In this document: piece after piece, positions 45,557 to 53,649 of the stretch | Layout of the letters: each line of letters opens with the position of its first letter | How positions within the stretch are numbered: position 1 is the stretch's first letter | Assembly (NCBI GenBank): GCA_947086895.1 | Contig: CAMUAR010000009.1 | Span: 23,092 to 87,091 of the forward strand | Origin: an uncultured Lachnospiraceae bacterium | GTDB taxonomy: Bacteria > Bacillota > Clostridia > Lachnospirales > Lachnospiraceae | Reading direction: 5' to 3' | DNA length: 64,000 bases | Made by a program: the position numbers and the translations under genes | Notes under the pieces: generated by a model | What the model was told of the DNA's origin: nothing | What the model saw: only the letters and a program-made list of their open reading frames with translations | The model's database searches: none

Positions 45557-46663
45557 TTAAATTCTTTCATAAACCGTGTAATTATGTGAGCTTAGAAGGC
45601 GTTTTCCAAGAGAAAGCGCCTCTTCTTTATAAAATTCAATACGAAGCACGCCCTGTTCAAATTCGCGGTTGTGGATAATCCCAATATTTTTAATGCTGAT
45701 TCCATTTGCTCCAAGCAATGTGGCAATGGTAGCGATCGCCCCAGCTTCATCGCTGATATCAATAAACACTTCAAAAAAGCGGTTCAGCATTCCTTTTCCA
45801 TTTGGAATGCTGCTGCGGTAGTTTCCTGCCTGCTCAAAAATTTGATGAAGAGAAGCAGCATCACCAGAGGAGATTGCATTGGATGCATCGGTAAGCAGGC
45901 GGATGTAAAGTTCCAATGTATGTTTGATGCTGAAGGCATTCTCCAGACATACGCTCTCCCACATAGAAGGGGAGGAGGAAGCGATCCGTGTAATATCTTT
46001 AAAACCGCCCGCCGCTAACATTCGCATACGCTCTTTGCCGTCGTCCGCCGTGCGGACAAGATTGACAAGCTGCGCAGCGATAATATGCGGCACATGGCTG
46101 ATCGCAGCAGTAATATTATCATGTTCCGCAGCATCAAGAATCACAGGGATCGCGCCAAAGCGTTCGACAAGATTAGACATATAATCAACAAGCTGTTTTG
46201 GAGTATCGGAACAAGGAGTTAAAATATAGTAGGCGTTTTCTAAAAGCTCCAAACTTGAATTTGCATAGCCCGTCTGCTCAGAACCTGCCATTGGATGACC
46301 GCCGATAAATTGATGCGACAAGCCGCAGTTTGCTGCCGCGGCATGAATGCTGCCTTTGACGCTGCCGACATCCGTAATAATGCAGTCGGAGGAAACAATC
46401 GCAGAAAGCTTTGTTAAATAATCAATGTTTTTTGATACAGGAGCACATAAAAAAATTAAGTCTGCCGCGGCAAAAGCGTCGAAACTTGTTTCAATGCGGT
46501 CGAGAACACCATCCTGCCGGGCGGCAAGAAGCCCCTGGGAAGGTTTGTTGTGATAATTGTATGCGAACAGCGAAAGATCGGGAGAGACCACGCGCAAAAG
46601 TCTTGCGATCGAGCCGCCAATCAGCCCAAAACCGATAAAACCGATTGTTTTTATTTCTTTCAT
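45557..46663 (-). CDS. tyrA: prephenate dehydrogenase with ACT domain
   Basis: NAD(P)-dependent prephenate dehydrogenase (368 aa), giving 4-hydroxyphenylpyruvate for tyrosine. Rossmann loop IGFIGFGLIGGSIARLL at residues 7-23, IITDVGSVKGSIH, the catalytic segment FIGGHPMAGSEQTGYANS with its conserved His, and HDNITAAISHVPHIIAAQLVN. A C-terminal ACT domain (from about 295, FIDISDEAGAIATIATLLGANGIS) should give tyrosine feedback. It is downstream of aroF on the same strand with a 110-base gap, so both likely share the aroF promoter. Confidence 0.93.
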   Translation of the reverse strand: MKEIKTIGFIGFGLIGGSIARLLRVVSPDLSLFAYNYHNKPSQGLLAARQDGVLDRIETSFDAFAAADLIFLCAPVSKNIDYLTKLSAIVSSDCIITDVGSVKGSIHAAAANCGLSHQFIGGHPMAGSEQTGYANSSLELLENAYYILTPCSDTPKQLVDYMSNLVERFGAIPVILDAAEHDNITAAISHVPHIIAAQLVNLVRTADDGKERMRMLAAGGFKDITRIASSSPSMWESVCLENAFSIKHTLELYIRLLTDASNAISSGDAASLHQIFEQAGNYRSSIPNGKGMLNRFFEVFIDISDEAGAIATIATLLGANGISIKNIGIIHNREFEQGVLRIEFYKEEALSLGKRLLSSHNYTVYERI

Positions 46664-46773
46664 AAAATTTGACAGGCATAAATTCGCGACTTTTTAGAGA
46701 AGCTTTTTTATAGTCTCTTTTTGCCGACAAAAAAAGTGCCGTTTGCCTTTCTGTATATATTTTTGGAGCAAAA

Positions 46774-47787
46774 TTAAAAATGCTTTCCAGCAAGCTGAAT
46801 GTACGGCCGCAGTTCCTTGCAAAGCTTATCAAACAATTTGAAGGTAAGCGACTGAGGACCGTCATAAAGCGCTTTTTCCGGGCATGGGTGAGTCTCAATC
46901 ATCAGACCGTCCGCACCTGCGGCGACAGCAGATTTTGCAAGTGGTGCAACATAAGCGCGGACGCCGGAGGCATGACTTGGATCAACAACAATCGGAAGAT
47001 GGCTTTTTTCACGCACCACCGGAATAGAACTGATATCCAGTGTATTGCGCGTTGCAGTCTCAAATGTGCGTATGCCCCGCTCGCACAGCACAACATTTGG
47101 GTTGCCCTCAGCCATCACATACTCTGCTGCGTTCAGCCATTCGTCCACCGTGGCAGAAAGTCCTCGTTTTAAAAGAATTGGAAGACCTGTTTTTCCAGCT
47201 TCTTTTAACAGATAGAAATTTTGCATATTGCGCGCGCCAATCTGGATCATATCAACATACTTTACAGCAGCTTCAATAGCGGCGAGACTTGTAACCTCGC
47301 AGACAACCGCAAGTCCAGTCGCCTCGCGCGCTTCTTTCATCAGCCGAAGCCCGTCTTCTTCAAGACCCTGGAACGAATAAGGAGATGTTCTTGGCTTGTA
47401 CGCGCCGCCGCGCAGAATCTGCGCGCCGGATTCTTTGATTGCCTTGGCAGTCTGCAATACCTGTTCTTCATTTTCCACAGCGCACGGACCGGACATAATA
47501 ACAAATTCGCTGCCGCCAATGCTTGTATTGCCAACCTTGACAATCGATTTTTCAGGGTGAAATTTTTTATTTGCAAGCTTGTAGCTTTCCGTGACAGAAA
47601 CAATATGGTCAACTCCCTCTGCAATCTCAAGATTTTGGTTGATCAGCCGGGTTTTATCACCAATTACCCCGATAATGGTCACCTGCGCACCATCAGAAAG
47701 ATGCGGCTCAAGCCCGTTGCTTTGGATAATACTGACAATATGTTCTATATTTTCTTTTGTAGCTTGCGGTTTCATAACAATAATCAT
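46774..47787 (-). CDS. aroF: 3-deoxy-7-phosphoheptulonate (DAHP) synthase
   Basis: DAHP synthase (337 aa) of the type with an N-terminal ferredoxin-like regulatory domain (residues 1-70, MIIVMKPQATKENIEHIVSI). It joins erythrose-4-phosphate and phosphoenolpyruvate at the entry of aromatic synthesis. Barrel motifs: VIMSGPCAVENEEQV, LRGGAYKPRTSPYSFQGL, QIGARNMQNFYLLKEAG, ILLKRGLSATVDEWL, VLCERGIRTFE, LPIVVDPSHASG and GLMIETHPCPEKALYDGPQSL. The frame is open 24 codons further, but ATG 47787 follows GAGGT and gives the family start. First gene of aroF-tyrA. Confidence 0.95.
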   Translation of the reverse strand: MIIVMKPQATKENIEHIVSIIQSNGLEPHLSDGAQVTIIGVIGDKTRLINQNLEIAEGVDHIVSVTESYKLANKKFHPEKSIVKVGNTSIGGSEFVIMSGPCAVENEEQVLQTAKAIKESGAQILRGGAYKPRTSPYSFQGLEEDGLRLMKEAREATGLAVVCEVTSLAAIEAAVKYVDMIQIGARNMQNFYLLKEAGKTGLPILLKRGLSATVDEWLNAAEYVMAEGNPNVVLCERGIRTFETATRNTLDISSIPVVREKSHLPIVVDPSHASGVRAYVAPLAKSAVAAGADGLMIETHPCPEKALYDGPQSLTFKLFDKLCKELRPYIQLAGKHF

Positions 47788-47830
47788 ATCGATCCATACC
47801 TCATTTTTATAAAAATTTATTTTGAAAACC

Positions 47831-47859
47831 ATTGTAGCGGATGAAACAGAGTTTGTCAA
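47831..47859 (-). promoter_or_regulatory. sigma-A promoter of aroF-tyrA
   Basis: On the minus strand, TTGACA (47859-47854) and TACAAT (47836-47831) with a 17-base spacer, about 45 bases from the aroF start. A near-consensus promoter. Confidence 0.8.
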
Positions 47860-47866
47860 TACTATG

Positions 47867-47895
47867 TTACTTTAAAGTTTTACGGTTTAAAGTAA
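47867..47895. promoter_or_regulatory. perfect 10-bp inverted repeat upstream of the aroF promoter
   Basis: TTACTTTAAA at 47867-47876 and TTTAAAGTAA at 47886-47895 with a 9-base centre, immediately upstream of the aroF -35. Its position suits an activator or repressor site. It also lies 245 bases ahead of the divergent EF-G-like gene. The interval 47896-48141 shows nothing else that I can identify. Confidence 0.5.
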
Positions 47896-48141
47896 TAGAA
47901 AAAAAGAATTTTGATGAATATTTCAGAAAATTAAATATTTTAGTTGTAAATCAAGAGATAATTTAGTAAAATAGAATAAGTAGTTTGCGCAAATGCAGAA
48001 TCGGACAAAACGGGACAGTACAAAAGCCCGGAATGATTGTTTTACATACATACAACGAATGGCAGGGAGCGCAAAGATAAAATGGAAACCGTTGATTCAC
48101 GCGGTGCAGAACGCAGCGCGCAGGAAAGGAGTATTAATATT

Positions 48142-50217
48142 ATGGAAACATACAAATATGAAAAAATTCGCAATGTGGCAGTGCTTGGACACGGCGGAGC
48201 AGGAAAGACAACGCTTGTCGAGGCGATGGCGTACACGACAGGCATCACAACAAGACAGGGAAAAGTCGAAGAGGGCAACACCATCAGCGATTATGATAAA
48301 GAAGAAACAAAGCGTCTTTTTTCGATCAATATGTCGGTTGTTCCAATAATCTGGGAAGATACAAAGATCAATTTCCTTGATACTCCGGGATATTTTGATT
48401 TTGTCGGCGAAGTTGAGGAGGCGGTAGGCGCCTGCGATGCGGCAGTTATTGTAGTGTCCGGGAAAAAAGGCGTCGAGGTCGGCACACGAAAAGCGTGGGA
48501 TTTATGTGAGAAATATAAGATACCAAGAATGTTTTTTGTCACAGATATGGATGACGATAATGCAAGTTTCCGCAAGGTGATCGAGAGACTTACCGAACTT
48601 TACGGAAAGCGTATTGCGCCGTTCCATTCGCCGATCCGCGAGAATGAAAAATTTGTCGGTTTTGTCAACGTTGTTAAAATGGCAGGCAGAAAATTTACAA
48701 AAATAAGCGATTATGAGGAATGCGATATTCCAGATTACTCGATGGAGTATGTTACAAAGTACCGCGAAGAGTTGATGGATGCGGTGGCTGAGACAAGCGA
48801 AGATCTGATGGAAAAATATTTTGAGGGTGAGGAGTTTACAGCGCAGGAGATCTCCACAGCACTGCGCGGAAGCGTTACAGATTGCAGTATTGTTCCAGTG
48901 CTGATGGGTTCTGGTTTAAATGCGCAAGGCACAAAGATGCTTTTGCAGGCGGTGGAAAAATATTTCCCATCTCCAAATAAATGCGTAATTACAGGGATTG
49001 ATGCAAAGACTGGCGCGACGTTTGCAGCGGATTATGATGCAAATAAGCCGATGACGGCAAAGGTATTTAAGACTATCGCAGATCCGTTTATCGGAAAGTT
49101 CTCTTTGATTAAAGTATGTTCCGGCGTGCTGAAAGCGGATGATGTCGTTTACAATGTAGATAAGGAGACGGAAGAAAAACTTTCAAGGCTCTATGTGCTG
49201 CGGGGAAAAGAGCAGATTGAGGTAAAAGAACTGTATGCCGGAGATATCGGCGCGGTGGGTAAATTGTCCAGCACAACAACCGGAGACAGTCTTGCATCCA
49301 AAGCAAATCCTGTTCGCTTTGACCGCACGAAAGTATCCGTGCCTTATGAATATAAGAGTTACCGCGCAAAGAACAAGGGCGATGACGACAAAGTATCGCA
49401 GGCTCTTGCCCGGCTGATGGAAGAAGACTTGACTCTGCGCATTGAAAATGATAAGGAAAATCGTCAGTCGCTTTTATACGGTATTGGCGAGCAGCACCTT
49501 GATGTGGCGATAAGCAAGCTTGCACAGCGCTTTAAAGTGGAAGTGGAGCTTTCTAAGCCGCGCGTTGCGTACCGCGAGACCGTTCGCAGAAAAGTGACAG
49601 CAGAGTATAAATACCGCAAGCAGTCCGGCGGGCATGGGCAGTACGGGCATGTTATTATTGATTTTGAGCCGTCCGGCAATTTGGAAAAGCCGTATGAATT
49701 TGCAGAGAATGTGTTTGGCGGCGCAGTGCCAAGAAATTTCTTCCCGGCGGTTGAGAAAGGAATTGCGGAAGGCGTGCTTGCAGGACCGTTGGCAGGCTAC
49801 CCAGTAGTTGGTATCAAGGCGACTTTAACCGGCGGTTCCTACCACGATGTTGACTCCTCCGAGATGGCGTTTAAAACAGCAACCATCCAGGCGTTTAAAC
49901 AAGGGATTATGGATGCAACGCCAATTCTTCTTGAGCCGATTGCAACAATTAAAGTTACTGCACCAGAGCGTTTTACCGGCGATATTATGGGCGATTTAAA
50001 CCGCAGGCGCGGCAGGGTGCTTGGCATGAATCCACTGCACAACAGGCAGCAGGAAATTATCGCGGAAGTTCCAATGTCAGAATTGTGCGGATACTCAACA
50101 GATCTGCGTTCTATGACCGTCGGCATCGGCGTGTACGCTTATGAATTTAACCGCTACGAACCAGCACCGTCCGATGTGCAGGCTAAGATGCAGGCGGAGT
50201 ATAAGAATAATCAGTAA
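48142..50217 (+). CDS. EF-G-like translational GTPase
   Basis: Elongation-factor-G paralogue (691 aa) with all five domains in order. G1 is GHGGAGKTT (canonical EF-G has AHIDAGKTT), which marks the EF-G-like/EF-G2 group common in Clostridia. G3 is DTPGYFDF. G4, normally NKMD, reads TDMD here (FFVTDMDDDNASF), so both the Asn and the Lys that read guanine are changed. Domain IV keeps YRKQSGGHGQYGHV and the C-terminal part KVTAPERFTGDIMGDLNRRRG, then MSELCGYSTDLRSMT. AAAGGAG precedes ATG 48142; earlier in-frame ATGs lack it. Probably not the housekeeping EF-G, which usually sits in the str operon; the true role (accessory translocation or recycling) is unproven. Confidence 0.88.
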   Translation: METYKYEKIRNVAVLGHGGAGKTTLVEAMAYTTGITTRQGKVEEGNTISDYDKEETKRLFSINMSVVPIIWEDTKINFLDTPGYFDFVGEVEEAVGACDAAVIVVSGKKGVEVGTRKAWDLCEKYKIPRMFFVTDMDDDNASFRKVIERLTELYGKRIAPFHSPIRENEKFVGFVNVVKMAGRKFTKISDYEECDIPDYSMEYVTKYREELMDAVAETSEDLMEKYFEGEEFTAQEISTALRGSVTDCSIVPVLMGSGLNAQGTKMLLQAVEKYFPSPNKCVITGIDAKTGATFAADYDANKPMTAKVFKTIADPFIGKFSLIKVCSGVLKADDVVYNVDKETEEKLSRLYVLRGKEQIEVKELYAGDIGAVGKLSSTTTGDSLASKANPVRFDRTKVSVPYEYKSYRAKNKGDDDKVSQALARLMEEDLTLRIENDKENRQSLLYGIGEQHLDVAISKLAQRFKVEVELSKPRVAYRETVRRKVTAEYKYRKQSGGHGQYGHVIIDFEPSGNLEKPYEFAENVFGGAVPRNFFPAVEKGIAEGVLAGPLAGYPVVGIKATLTGGSYHDVDSSEMAFKTATIQAFKQGIMDATPILLEPIATIKVTAPERFTGDIMGDLNRRRGRVLGMNPLHNRQQEIIAEVPMSELCGYSTDLRSMTVGIGVYAYEFNRYEPAPSDVQAKMQAEYKNNQ

Positions 50218-50391
50218 AAAATGCGGAGACAGGTTTTTAAGAATGACGCAGAAAGAGCAGCAGTTAGGCGTGCTGAAATAAATACAGAAAGATCAGAACT
50301 TTCAAAAGATTAAGTTGCCAAAAAGAATAAAAGAATAATACGATAAGAAAGATGGTTGGATTAAGATACTTTTTGTATTATAAAGAATAAT

Positions 50392-50440
50392 AAAAAAGTT
50401 CCTATTTTGTAAGTGAATACTTATAAAATGGGAACTTTTT
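50392..50440. terminator. intrinsic terminator-like hairpin downstream of the EF-G-like gene
   Basis: AAAAAGTTCC(TATTTTGTAAG) pairs with (TTATAAAAT)GGGAACTTTTT ending at 50440; the stem has A-runs on one side and T-runs on the other, so it can work in both directions. It lies 175 bases after the stop codon. Confidence 0.65.
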
Positions 50441-50470
50441 AATATGTGGATTTGGAGAAAGTATAAGAAC

Positions 50471-50613
50471 GATAACCTTTCTAGTAGTATGAGTATGCTG
50501 CAAGTGTGGCAAAAAAATGGAATAATTACTTGATGATTTGGCAAGATTTTTGCAGGATTGTGATTGCATAAATGCTTGTTATAAATGTTTGAAGCATTAT
50601 CGAAATCAATAAA
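50471..50613 (+). pseudogene. remnant of a DUF1998 helicase C-terminus
   Basis: This stretch matches 62303-62444, near the end of the 1757-aa helicase gene. Positions 50529-50610 align with 62363-62444 without gaps, with three differences in 82 bases. The first 58 bases align with two single-base deletions, which break the frame. The conserved Cys-rich motif is still readable (CINACYKCLKHYRNQ versus CKGACYKCLKHYRNQ), followed at once by TAA. It encodes no working protein. It is the leftover of another helicase copy, or a product of recombination at the edge of the island. Confidence 0.85.
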
Positions 50614-50687
50614 AGCAACAAAGCTTGAAAAAGGTCTTAAAAGTGAGAAATATTGATCAATTAGATTAATTACAGTTACATTTGAGA

Positions 50688-51101
50688 TTATGAAAGTTGT
50701 TGCAGAAGCTCGGATGGGGTAAGCAGCGGGATATCAAATTCTTCAAAATCTTTTTTATTGCGAGTAATAATATAATCACAGTGGATCGATTTGGCACAGA
50801 CCGCCATCAGACAATCTTCGAAATCCTTTGCTTTTTTCTGGAATGCCATGAGGACATTATTGTTAGTAACACTACATACCTTTACAATTTCCAATAATTT
50901 TCCAACTGCTTTATAGGCCAGTTCGGTACTGTGAGTATGTTTTCTGACCAAATAATAAATATCAGTAATAGAAGATGCGGATACAAAGCCATCCATCCTG
51001 TGTTCTTCACATAAAGTTAAAACTGTACAAGAATCATCAGCAAAAGGCTCCCGCGCAAGAAGCATATCCATAATAATATTTGTATCACACATGATCTTCA
51101 T
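50688..51101 (-). CDS. PIN-domain toxin (VapC-like)
   Basis: Putative ribonuclease toxin (137 aa). PIN acidic residues: Asp in MCDTNIIMD at the N-terminus, a central Glu/Asp region (SITDIYYLV), Asp/Glu in KDFEDCLMAVCAKS and a final Asp in ITRNKKDFEEFDIPLLTP. The frame is open 11 codons further, but ATG 51101 gives the canonical MKIMCDTN. It overlaps the antitoxin gene by 17 bases, so the two are coupled. The pair lies at the left edge of the helicase island and may stabilise it. Confidence 0.87.
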   Translation of the reverse strand: MKIMCDTNIIMDMLLAREPFADDSCTVLTLCEEHRMDGFVSASSITDIYYLVRKHTHSTELAYKAVGKLLEIVKVCSVTNNNVLMAFQKKAKDFEDCLMAVCAKSIHCDYIITRNKKDFEEFDIPLLTPSELLQQLS

Positions 51102-51312
51102 ATTTGGACAAACGCTCCTCCCGCAAAGAATCAAGGTTGATATCCGAAGGGATATCTTTTAACATTCCGCGGAGGGAATCCACAGCGGAAATTTGAGGGT
51201 TTATCACTTTTGCAATGGTCTTTCCATTGCGTGTAATAAAAATATCTTCTTTTGCGATCATTTCGAGATATTTGCCAAAGTTGGTTTTAAATTCTGTTGC
51301 AGTGACAATCAT
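51085..51312 (-). CDS. Phd/YefM-type antitoxin
   Basis: Small antitoxin (75 aa) with the Phd/YefM fold at residues 1-45 (VTATEFKTNFGKYLEMIAKED, then IFITRNGKTIAKVINP) and a C-terminal helical toxin-neutralising tail (LRGMLKDIPSDINLDSLREERL). First gene of the pair; AAAGGGAG lies ahead of the start. It presumably represses its own promoter upstream and neutralises the PIN toxin whose gene overlaps its end. Confidence 0.87.
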   Translation of the reverse strand: MIVTATEFKTNFGKYLEMIAKEDIFITRNGKTIAKVINPQISAVDSLRGMLKDIPSDINLDSLREERLSKYEDHV

Positions 51313-51369
51313 AAGCAGCGCTCCCTTTCTTTTTGATTAATTCTATTATATGCGATTTTACAAGAAAAA

Positions 51370-51705
51370 TCAATAAAATCGTACAAAATAAAAGAAAAAA
51401 ATCAAAATATTGTTCGATATGATTTTCACAAAAATAAAAAAGGGTATGAAATGGCTTATATAACCATATTTTAAAGCAATATCAATTACTTTGCTATTTG
51501 TCCGCTGTAAATCATAAGCTGCCTGTGTCATTTTCCGGAGGCGTATATATTCTGATAAAGATATACCAAAAACATACGAAAAAATACGCTGAAAATAACA
51601 GGAAGAACAACATGTAATACGGACAGTTTCAGAAAAAGATATTTCTTTGTCTAAATTATGTTCTATATAGTAAATAACTCTTTCAAGATTTTTCATCCAT
51701 TCCAT
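51370..51705 (-). pseudogene. truncated AraC-family regulator
   Basis: 111 codons starting with a clear AraC-type DNA-binding domain (MKNLERVIYYIEHNLDKEIS, ACYFQRIFSYVFGISLSEYIRLRKM-like segment and the second-helix start VIDIALKYGY). After KYGY the sequence turns into a Phe/Ile-rich tail (SHFIPFFIFVKII) instead of the expected second helix-turn-helix (S-x-x-x-F-x-R-x-F) and effector domain. The gene has therefore lost its end by a frameshift or deletion near 51450. A relic at the left edge of the island; probably non-functional. Confidence 0.7.
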
Positions 51706-51980
51706 AATTTTGCCTCCTTGCAGATAAGAATACTCGGATTTGATTTATATTTCCTCTTTTTTTCCTTTCTTTTGTAAACTTAAATATAGTGCATCTGAAT
51801 AAAAAATTTGTTTCAATAACAATAATTTTTTATTCAAAAATTATATTTGCAAATAATGAAAAATATTTTAAGAATATATGGAAATTTTCGACAATTTAAA
51901 GTATAATATTCCATATTTCTCCGATAATAGGATCAACAATCTGAAATATATAAAAATAAAAGATAATAGAGGATGAAAGC

Positions 51981-53534
51981 ATGTCATTAACACATGTATA
52001 TAAATGGTTAAATGATAAATGGGAAAGTATTACAATAGAGAAAGTAAGAGAAGAGCTGCATCCATCAAGAACTGTATCTGCTTATAGCGGCTTATTTATG
52101 TGTAAACTTTGTGGTCAGAATGTAATCCTTACAAAAGAAGGAAAGTATAATTGTTATTTTAAACATAATCGATTGGAAAAGAGTAAGGATTGTCCAGAAC
52201 GATCAGAGGATGTTTCTTCGGTTAAAATAGATTATGATATTCATAAGTATGAACTTCCAATTCGATTGTGTGATATTACAGAAGATCGTTTTAAGTTAGA
52301 ACTGGGATTATTATATATTCCTTTTTCGATATTACAACAACAAGAGGTACAAGAACTAGTAATAAAACCAGAAGGAATTTTGAGTGATCCTTATGTTTAT
52401 TCTTTTGAACGGTTAAATCAAAATGCACTTACATATTTATCTATTGGCGGTACACCAGCAAAAAGATATAAGCTGATTTGCAGTGAAAAGTTAAGAGATT
52501 ATTGGCCGCAATATATAAAGGGAATAGATACTTCTGGCAGTATTTTTGATTCAGAAACTGGAAGAAAATTAGTGGATGGTGCAGATGTTAAAGTTGGAGT
52601 TTCGTATTGGTTGCTTTGTAAGGGCAAGATTTATATGGCGAATCAATATATTGAAATTAAAAAAATCTGTGAAAAAAAGACTTCTGAAAGTGTATGGTAT
52701 ATTTATGAGGTAAAAGCAATAGCAATGGAAGAAAGTGCCGCCAAATTTTTTTTGGAGTTAAATTGTTGTCTTACCGAATCTCCTGTTTGTTTACAACCGA
52801 TTTGGCCAATTTATGTAAAGACGCCTTATATGATTCGGCATAATAAAGATCAGCTTTGGTTGTATTTACGAGGAGAAAATAACATTATAACAAAAACATT
52901 TCCACAAGCTTTTATTACAGAGAAGTTTTGTCCAGAAGAAAAAGGAAAGGTGATTAAAGTTGATTGCAATGGTCGTCAGCAGTTAATTTCAGTTGGTCTT
53001 GCCAAAGTTTTACAATATACATACTTTTGGAAGGAAAGTTTAGCAGAAACAGCAAAAAAGCCAGTAATTAAGGTAACCGATATAAAAGGGAATATAATTG
53101 ATTCAGGGATTGAGTATAAGTTACCAAAAAAACGCTTGATAATAATTGATGCTCCATTTGATGGAATGATTGTTATTTTAAGAGATGGTATTGTATTAGA
53201 AAAGCGTTATTTAGAAGCAAAGCGAAAAATGGATGTAGATAATATTTTTTTTGGATATGAAATCCAAGTTATGCAGGGACTTGATTTGGTTTGGACTATA
53301 CAATATGAAACGCAAAGAAAAATATCTGCAACCAATGAGGAAATTATTTTAAAAAAATTAATTGCTTTTCATGGAAAATCAGTTCCAATACCTTATGCTA
53401 TAAGTACAGTAGTTACCCGATTAGAGGACTATCCTAAAATAAAAAAATGGTTTTATAAAAAAAAGAAAAGTGACTATATTTCAGAAGATGCATTGCGCTA
53501 TTTGCAATATTTTATTGTAAAGCTAAAATCGTAA
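51981..53534 (+). CDS. CoiA-like zinc-finger protein of the helicase cluster
   Basis: Unknown protein (517 aa), first gene of the four-gene cluster. Residues about 36-73 look like the N-terminal zinc-binding domain of CoiA-like proteins: GLFMCKLCGQNVIL (CxxC), then CYFKHNRLEKSKDC with His and Cys ligands. The rest is mostly beta-rich (strands at about 95-120, 200-260, 330-360), with an Ig-like stretch near 375-430 (KVTDIKGNIIDSGIEYKLPK, then IIDAPFDGMIVILRDG) and a basic C-terminal helix (KKWFYKKKKSDYI). I see no nuclease, methylase or ATPase motif. AT-rich, unlike the chromosome to its left. The zinc finger could contact nucleic acid; the function is not known. Confidence 0.75.
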   Translation: MSLTHVYKWLNDKWESITIEKVREELHPSRTVSAYSGLFMCKLCGQNVILTKEGKYNCYFKHNRLEKSKDCPERSEDVSSVKIDYDIHKYELPIRLCDITEDRFKLELGLLYIPFSILQQQEVQELVIKPEGILSDPYVYSFERLNQNALTYLSIGGTPAKRYKLICSEKLRDYWPQYIKGIDTSGSIFDSETGRKLVDGADVKVGVSYWLLCKGKIYMANQYIEIKKICEKKTSESVWYIYEVKAIAMEESAAKFFLELNCCLTESPVCLQPIWPIYVKTPYMIRHNKDQLWLYLRGENNIITKTFPQAFITEKFCPEEKGKVIKVDCNGRQQLISVGLAKVLQYTYFWKESLAETAKKPVIKVTDIKGNIIDSGIEYKLPKKRLIIIDAPFDGMIVILRDGIVLEKRYLEAKRKMDVDNIFFGYEIQVMQGLDLVWTIQYETQRKISATNEEIILKKLIAFHGKSVPIPYAISTVVTRLEDYPKIKKWFYKKKKSDYISEDALRYLQYFIVKLKS

Positions 53535-53555
53535 AAATTAATAAAAATAAGTTTA

Positions 53556-53582
53556 TTGCTCAAAAAGTAAAGATGTTATAAT
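53556..53582 (+). promoter_or_regulatory. promoter-like sequence inside the helicase cluster
   Basis: TTGCTC at 53556-53561 and TATAAT at 53577-53582, spacer 15, in the 115-base gap before the second cluster gene. The cluster may therefore have more than one transcript. A -10-like TATAAT with no good -35 also lies at 51902-51907, 75 bases ahead of the first gene. Confidence 0.4.
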
Positions 53583-53649
53583 AAGGATGAAATCACGTAT
53601 ATTATATGAGTTTATAAGTCTTTAAGTTTATGTAGGAATGGAGAAAAGT

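Noticed and set aside
50221..50313. 30-codon open frame right after the EF-G-like gene
   Set aside because: Too short, no ribosome site and no recognisable similarity.
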